Shown one piece after another: positions 13,198-16,137 of a stretch of 16,137 nt of DNA. Both the position numbers and the translations under genes were made by a program. This DNA is from Candidatus Adlerbacteria bacterium (GTDB taxonomy: Bacteria; Patescibacteriota; Minisyncoccia; Phycocordibacterales; SBAW01), in contig CAIJVL010000047.1 in the NCBI GenBank assembly GCA_903824155.1, forward strand, positions 1 to 16,137, given 5' to 3'. Under the pieces are notes generated by a model. The model was not told the DNA's origin. It searched no databases and saw nothing but the letters and a program-made list of their open reading frames with translations. How positions within the stretch are numbered: the first letter of the stretch is position 1; each line of letters starts with the position of its first letter.

Positions 13198-13231
13198 GTT
13201 GGTCAACCTTGCCATATAAAAACTTTGTCCT
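13183..13231. repeat. 7-bp inverted repeat in the kdp control region
   Basis: AGGACAA (13183-13189) recurs as its reverse complement TTGTCCT (13225-13231), 35 bases apart. The arms bracket the -35 region and the right arm touches the -10 box. Such an arrangement can be a binding site for a dimeric regulator or two half-sites for looping; no KdpE-like consensus is recognised. Confidence 0.35.
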
Positions 13232-13236
13232 ATAAT
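13209..13236 (+). promoter_or_regulatory. Main kdp operon promoter, leaderless spacing
   Basis: TTGCCA (13209-13214) and a perfect TATAAT (13231-13236) are 16 bases apart. The GTG at 13243 lies seven bases after the -10 box, so the transcript should begin on the start codon of the first peptide gene. Confidence 0.75.
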
Positions 13237-13242
13237 TATTTT

Positions 13243-13326
13243 GTGATTGATTTGGCATTTGTCGGCCTTACGGTTCTCTTTTTTGCGGTCTCCATGCTGT
13301 ATGTGAAAGCGTGCGAGAAACTTTAA
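13243..13326 (+). CDS. 27-residue membrane peptide at the head of the kdp operon
   Basis: The GTG-initiated product is MIDLAFVGLTVLFFAVSMLY followed by VKACEKL. It has one hydrophobic helix (about residues 3-20) and a short tail with Cys and Lys. I recall very similar micro-ORFs ending in C-[DE]-[KR]-L just upstream of kdpF in other bacteria, but I cannot check this here. It lies under a strong promoter and ends six bases before kdpF. It may be a second small lipid-like stabiliser of the Kdp complex or a translation-coupling leader. The GTG falls at the predicted transcription start, supporting leaderless translation. Confidence 0.6.
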   Translation: MIDLAFVGLTVLFFAVSMLYVKACEKL

Positions 13327-13332
13327 ACTTAC

Positions 13333-13416
13333 ATGGGAACCTTAATTATAGGCATCGTTGCAGTTTTGATTCTGGCGTATTTATTTGTGTCGATGATCCG
13401 ACCCGAGTGGTTTTAA
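13333..13416 (+). CDS. kdpF: Potassium-transporting ATPase KdpF subunit
   Basis: The 27-residue peptide MGTLIIGIVAVLILAYLFVS ends in MIRPEWF. One membrane helix followed by the Arg-Pro-Glu-aromatic end (RPE[KR]F-type) is the hallmark of KdpF, the small subunit that stabilises the KdpABC complex. Its place directly before kdpA confirms it. The ATG at 13333 lies six bases after the previous stop and the TAA is three bases before kdpA, so all three genes are likely coupled. Confidence 0.9.
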   Translation: MGTLIIGIVAVLILAYLFVSMIRPEWF

Positions 13417-13419
13417 CGT

Positions 13420-15144
13420 ATGAATATAAATCAGTGGCTACAACTTATCGTTTTCTTTGGGGTACTGCTTCTCATCACGAAGCCGATGGGCCTTTACCTC
13501 ATGCGTGTCTTGGACGTAAACGGAAAGACTTTTCTTGATTGGCTTCTCAAACCGCTTGAAAAATTAACCTATCGCGTTTTGGGGATTAACCCGGAAAAGG
13601 AGCAGGGTTGGAAACAGTACTCGATCTCGATGCTTATCTTTAGCTGCGTTACCCTGCTTTTTACCTACCTTATCCTTCGTACGCAGGGTTATCTCCCACT
13701 CAATCCGCAGCACTTTCCGAACCTGAGCCCGGATTTAGCCTTCAATACCGCCGTCAGCTTTACCACGAACACCAACTGGCAGAGCTATGGTGGAGAAACG
13801 ACCATGTCGTATCTGTCGCAGATGGTAGGGCTTGTCATCCACAACTTCCTCTCGGCGGCGACCGGCATTGCGATAGCCGCTGCCGTTGTACGCGGAATTG
13901 CACGGAACTCCGCGCAAACCATCGGCAATTTTTATACAGATGTTGTCCGCGTGACATATTATCTGCTCCTTCCTCTTGCAATCATCTTTGCCGTATTCCT
14001 TATCTCTCAAGGCGTGATTGATAACTTCCATTCGTACACGACCGCTCACGTCGTTGATCAATCTCAAGGAATCACGACGCAAACCATTCCCCAAGGTCCG
14101 GCTGCCTCCCAGATAGCAATAAAGACCCTCGGAACAAATGGTGGGGGATACTTCAATGCAAATGCGGCACATCCATTCGAAAATCCGACGCCGCTTTCAA
14201 ACTTCTTTGTGATGCTCAGTATCCTCGCTATCTCAAGCGGACTTACGTACTACCTCGGACGCATGGTCAAAAATCAGTGGCATGGTTGGGCCGTTTGGTG
14301 CGCGATGCTCATTCTCTGCCTTGGCGGATTCTTCATCGCATTTCATTCTGAGCAAGCAGGTAACCCGATACATCAAAACTTAGGCGTTGCAGTACAAGAC
14401 GGAAACATGGAGGGCAAGGAGGTGCGATACGGCATTTTTGATTCCGCCTTATTTGCAAACGTCACCACGGACACTTCAACAGGGGCGGTCAATTCAATGC
14501 ATGATTCGTTTACTCCGCTTGGCGGCCTTGTACCAATAGTAAACATGGAGCTTGGAGAGATTGTGTTTGGAGGCGTTGGTTCAGGCCTCTATGGGATGAT
14601 CGTCTACATTGTTCTCGCTGTCTTTATCGCAGGCCTTATGATTGGCAGAACGCCCGAATACTTGGGCAAGAAAATCGAAGCCTATGACGTAAAAGTAGCT
14701 ATGCTCTTCATTCTCATTGCAGCCTTCAGTATTCTCGGTTTCACCGCATGGGCATCGGTGAGTTCATGGGGGTTAGCAGGGCTCAATAATGCGGGGCCGC
14801 ATGGCTTCAGCGAGATGCTCTATGCGTTCTCTTCCGCAACAGGTAATAATGGGAGTGCCTTTGCAGGGCTTACGACGAACACGCCGTGGTACAACACGAC
14901 CCTCGCATTCGCCATGTTCTTCGGCAGATTCTTCATGATTATTCCTATTCTCGCACTCGCCGGTTCGCTTGCGCAAAAGAAACTCGTACCGCAAAGCTCC
15001 GGCTCGTTTCCGGTGACAGGCGTTACTTTCACACTCCTCTTGATCGGAACAATTCTGCTGGTAGGAGCCCTCACATTTGTGCCTGCACTCACGCTTGGTC
15101 CGGTCGTCGAACATTACTTAATGCACGCAGGAACCCTCTACTAA
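13420..15144 (+). CDS. kdpA: Potassium-transporting ATPase subunit KdpA
   Basis: The 574-residue K+-selective subunit of the KdpFABC pump (E. coli 557) has about ten membrane helices related to the Trk/KcsA fold. The four pore-loop regions are visible: TTNTNWQSYGGE (115-126), LGTNGGGYFNANAAHPFENP (237-256), the LGGLVPIVNMELGEIVFGGVG region (367-387), and LNNAGPHGFSEMLYAFSSATGNNGSAFAG (about 455-483). All Gly/Asn positions that form the selectivity filter appear intact. The ATG at 13420 is three bases after kdpF with no Shine-Dalgarno sequence. kdpB begins one base after its stop. Glycine codons include many GGA and GGT, unlike the GGC-rich ATP synthase genes, which may reflect lower expression or a different origin. 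Confidence 0.97.
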   Translation: MNINQWLQLIVFFGVLLLITKPMGLYLMRVLDVNGKTFLDWLLKPLEKLTYRVLGINPEKEQGWKQYSISMLIFSCVTLLFTYLILRTQGYLPLNPQHFPNLSPDLAFNTAVSFTTNTNWQSYGGETTMSYLSQMVGLVIHNFLSAATGIAIAAAVVRGIARNSAQTIGNFYTDVVRVTYYLLLPLAIIFAVFLISQGVIDNFHSYTTAHVVDQSQGITTQTIPQGPAASQIAIKTLGTNGGGYFNANAAHPFENPTPLSNFFVMLSILAISSGLTYYLGRMVKNQWHGWAVWCAMLILCLGGFFIAFHSEQAGNPIHQNLGVAVQDGNMEGKEVRYGIFDSALFANVTTDTSTGAVNSMHDSFTPLGGLVPIVNMELGEIVFGGVGSGLYGMIVYIVLAVFIAGLMIGRTPEYLGKKIEAYDVKVAMLFILIAAFSILGFTAWASVSSWGLAGLNNAGPHGFSEMLYAFSSATGNNGSAFAGLTTNTPWYNTTLAFAMFFGRFFMIIPILALAGSLAQKKLVPQSSGSFPVTGVTFTLLLIGTILLVGALTFVPALTLGPVVEHYLMHAGTLY

Positions 15145-15145
15145 T

Positions 15146-16137
15146 ATGGCTATTGCAACTCAATCAAAACTATTTGATCTGAAAATCGCTCTCCCAGCGG
15201 TCAAGGATGCATTCGTGAAACTCGATCCTCGCAAGATGGTGCGCAATCCGGTCATGTTCGTGACTATGGTAGGAGCGCTCATCACAACGGTAGAAATATT
15301 CGTCAGTACTGAGCCCAAGAGCTTTACAATCCAAATAGCACTATGGCTTTGGTTTACAGTCCTGTTCGCGAATTTCGCCGAGGCCATGGCCGAGGGCAGA
15401 GGCAAGGCGCAGGCAGATGCGCTCCGCAGGTCGCGCACTCAGCTTTTCGCAATGCGGTATAACCTTCAAACTAAAGCCATTGAACAGGTGTCGGCTGAAG
15501 AGTTGCGTAAGGGTGACTATGTGCGAGTAGTCGCAGGAGAAATTATTCCCGGAGACGGGGAAGTTGTTGAGGGTGCAGCCACTGTGGACGAGTCTGCCAT
15601 CACCGGAGAATCAGCACCGGTCATCCGTGAGTCGGGCGGCGATCGCAGCGCGGTCACCGGTGGCACCAAAGTGCTTTCGGATCAAATCCTGGTGCAGATT
15701 ACTGCCAACCCAGGCGAGAGCTTCCTCGATCGCATGATCACCTTGGTGGAAGGGGCTAAGCGACAGAAGACACCGAATGAAATCGCACTCACTATATTGC
15801 TTGCAGCACTTACGATTATTTTCGTAGTCGTCATCATGGCGCTCTTGCCCATGGGCATGTACGACGGGGTAACCTTTTCTATAACAGTCCTTGTGGCTCT
15901 TCTGGTGTGCCTTATTCCGACGACAATAGGAGGACTACTGTCCGCAATTGGGATTGCGGGCATCGACCGGCTGGTGCAGAAAAATGTCATCGCGATGAGC
16001 GGCCGGGCGGTAGAGGCGGCAGGCGATGTTGATGTTCTTCTTTTAGACAAGACAGGCACCATTACGCTCGGCAATCGCCAGGCATCAGAATTTATTCCCG
16101 CTCCCGGCGTTGATCTGGTGGAGTTTGCAGACGCGGC
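15146..16137 (+). CDS. kdpB: Potassium-transporting ATPase subunit KdpB, 3' end outside window
   Basis: The first 330 codons of the P-type ATPase subunit are present; the frame is open at the right edge. Visible elements are an N-terminal helix pair, the actuator domain with TGES (153-156), and PTTIGG (about 258-263) in the transmembrane helix next to the ion site. The phosphorylation motif DKTGT follows, with Asp301 (E. coli Asp307). Offsets to E. coli are a constant six residues, so nothing is missing. Ser156 corresponds to E. coli Ser162, whose phosphorylation inhibits the pump at high K+. The ATG at 15146 is one base after the kdpA stop. kdpC and perhaps kdpDE should follow beyond the window. 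Confidence 0.97.
   Translation, partial: MAIATQSKLFDLKIALPAVKDAFVKLDPRKMVRNPVMFVTMVGALITTVEIFVSTEPKSFTIQIALWLWFTVLFANFAEAMAEGRGKAQADALRRSRTQLFAMRYNLQTKAIEQVSAEELRKGDYVRVVAGEIIPGDGEVVEGAATVDESAITGESAPVIRESGGDRSAVTGGTKVLSDQILVQITANPGESFLDRMITLVEGAKRQKTPNEIALTILLAALTIIFVVVIMALLPMGMYDGVTFSITVLVALLVCLIPTTIGGLLSAIGIAGIDRLVQKNVIAMSGRAVEAAGDVDVLLLDKTGTITLGNRQASEFIPAPGVDLVEFADA

Noticed and set aside
13311..13538. 75-residue plus-strand open frame across kdpF and the start of kdpA
   Set aside because: It overlaps two confidently identified Kdp genes in another frame and has no family resemblance.
1..16137. CRISPR array, insertion sequence, prophage or defence system
   Set aside because: No regularly spaced repeats, transposase, integrase, terminal inverted repeats or defence-type domains are visible in either strand.

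Overview
The window looks like a chromosomal segment from a small-genome bacterium, most plausibly a member of the Patescibacteria / Candidate Phyla Radiation (Parcubacteria-like). The clues are a compact F-type ATP synthase operon without atpI and with very short delta and epsilon subunits, almost no Shine-Dalgarno sequences on the plus strand, tight gene packing, and small membrane proteins of a type I associate with that group. This placement is inference from gene content and architecture; no marker gene in the window fixes it.

Layout. Bases 1-354 hold the 3' end of a small membrane protein. Bases 393-6383 are the ATP synthase operon atpB-E-F-H-A-G-D-C. A 17-bp hairpin sits between atpD and atpC, and a hairpin terminator after atpC is shared with a convergent gene. 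Bases 6423-6820 hold a minus-strand winged-helix-like regulator and a plus-strand tRNA-Ala(GGC), fired from divergent promoters whose -35 boxes overlap. Bases 6867-10432 carry a secreted GH113-like glycosidase with CARDB-like and C-terminal domains, a membrane protein with a roughly 200-residue proline-rich tail, and a Flavodoxin_2-type oxidoreductase. Bases 10479-12130 carry two overlapping phosphoribosyltransferase genes (the second UPRTase-like) and a YbhB/YbcL (PEBP) protein, closed by a bidirectional terminator. A 46-residue minus-strand membrane peptide, a possible 30-residue ORF and a MarC-family membrane protein follow. From 13243 to the right edge is a Kdp potassium-ATPase operon: a 27-residue peptide, kdpF, kdpA and the first 330 codons of kdpB.

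How it works together. The ATP synthase couples to protons, since the c subunit lacks the sodium ligand set, and its central and peripheral stalk subunits are reduced. Kdp would pump K+ at the cost of ATP. The phosphoribosyltransferases suggest base salvage, and the secreted glycosidase suggests glycan processing outside the cell.

The most striking pattern is regulatory. Several plus-strand genes that begin a transcription unit (6867, 8689, 11684, 13243, and probably 12519) have a -10 hexamer ending 6-7 bases before the start codon, which predicts leaderless mRNAs. The two minus-strand genes instead have ordinary leaders with Shine-Dalgarno sequences.
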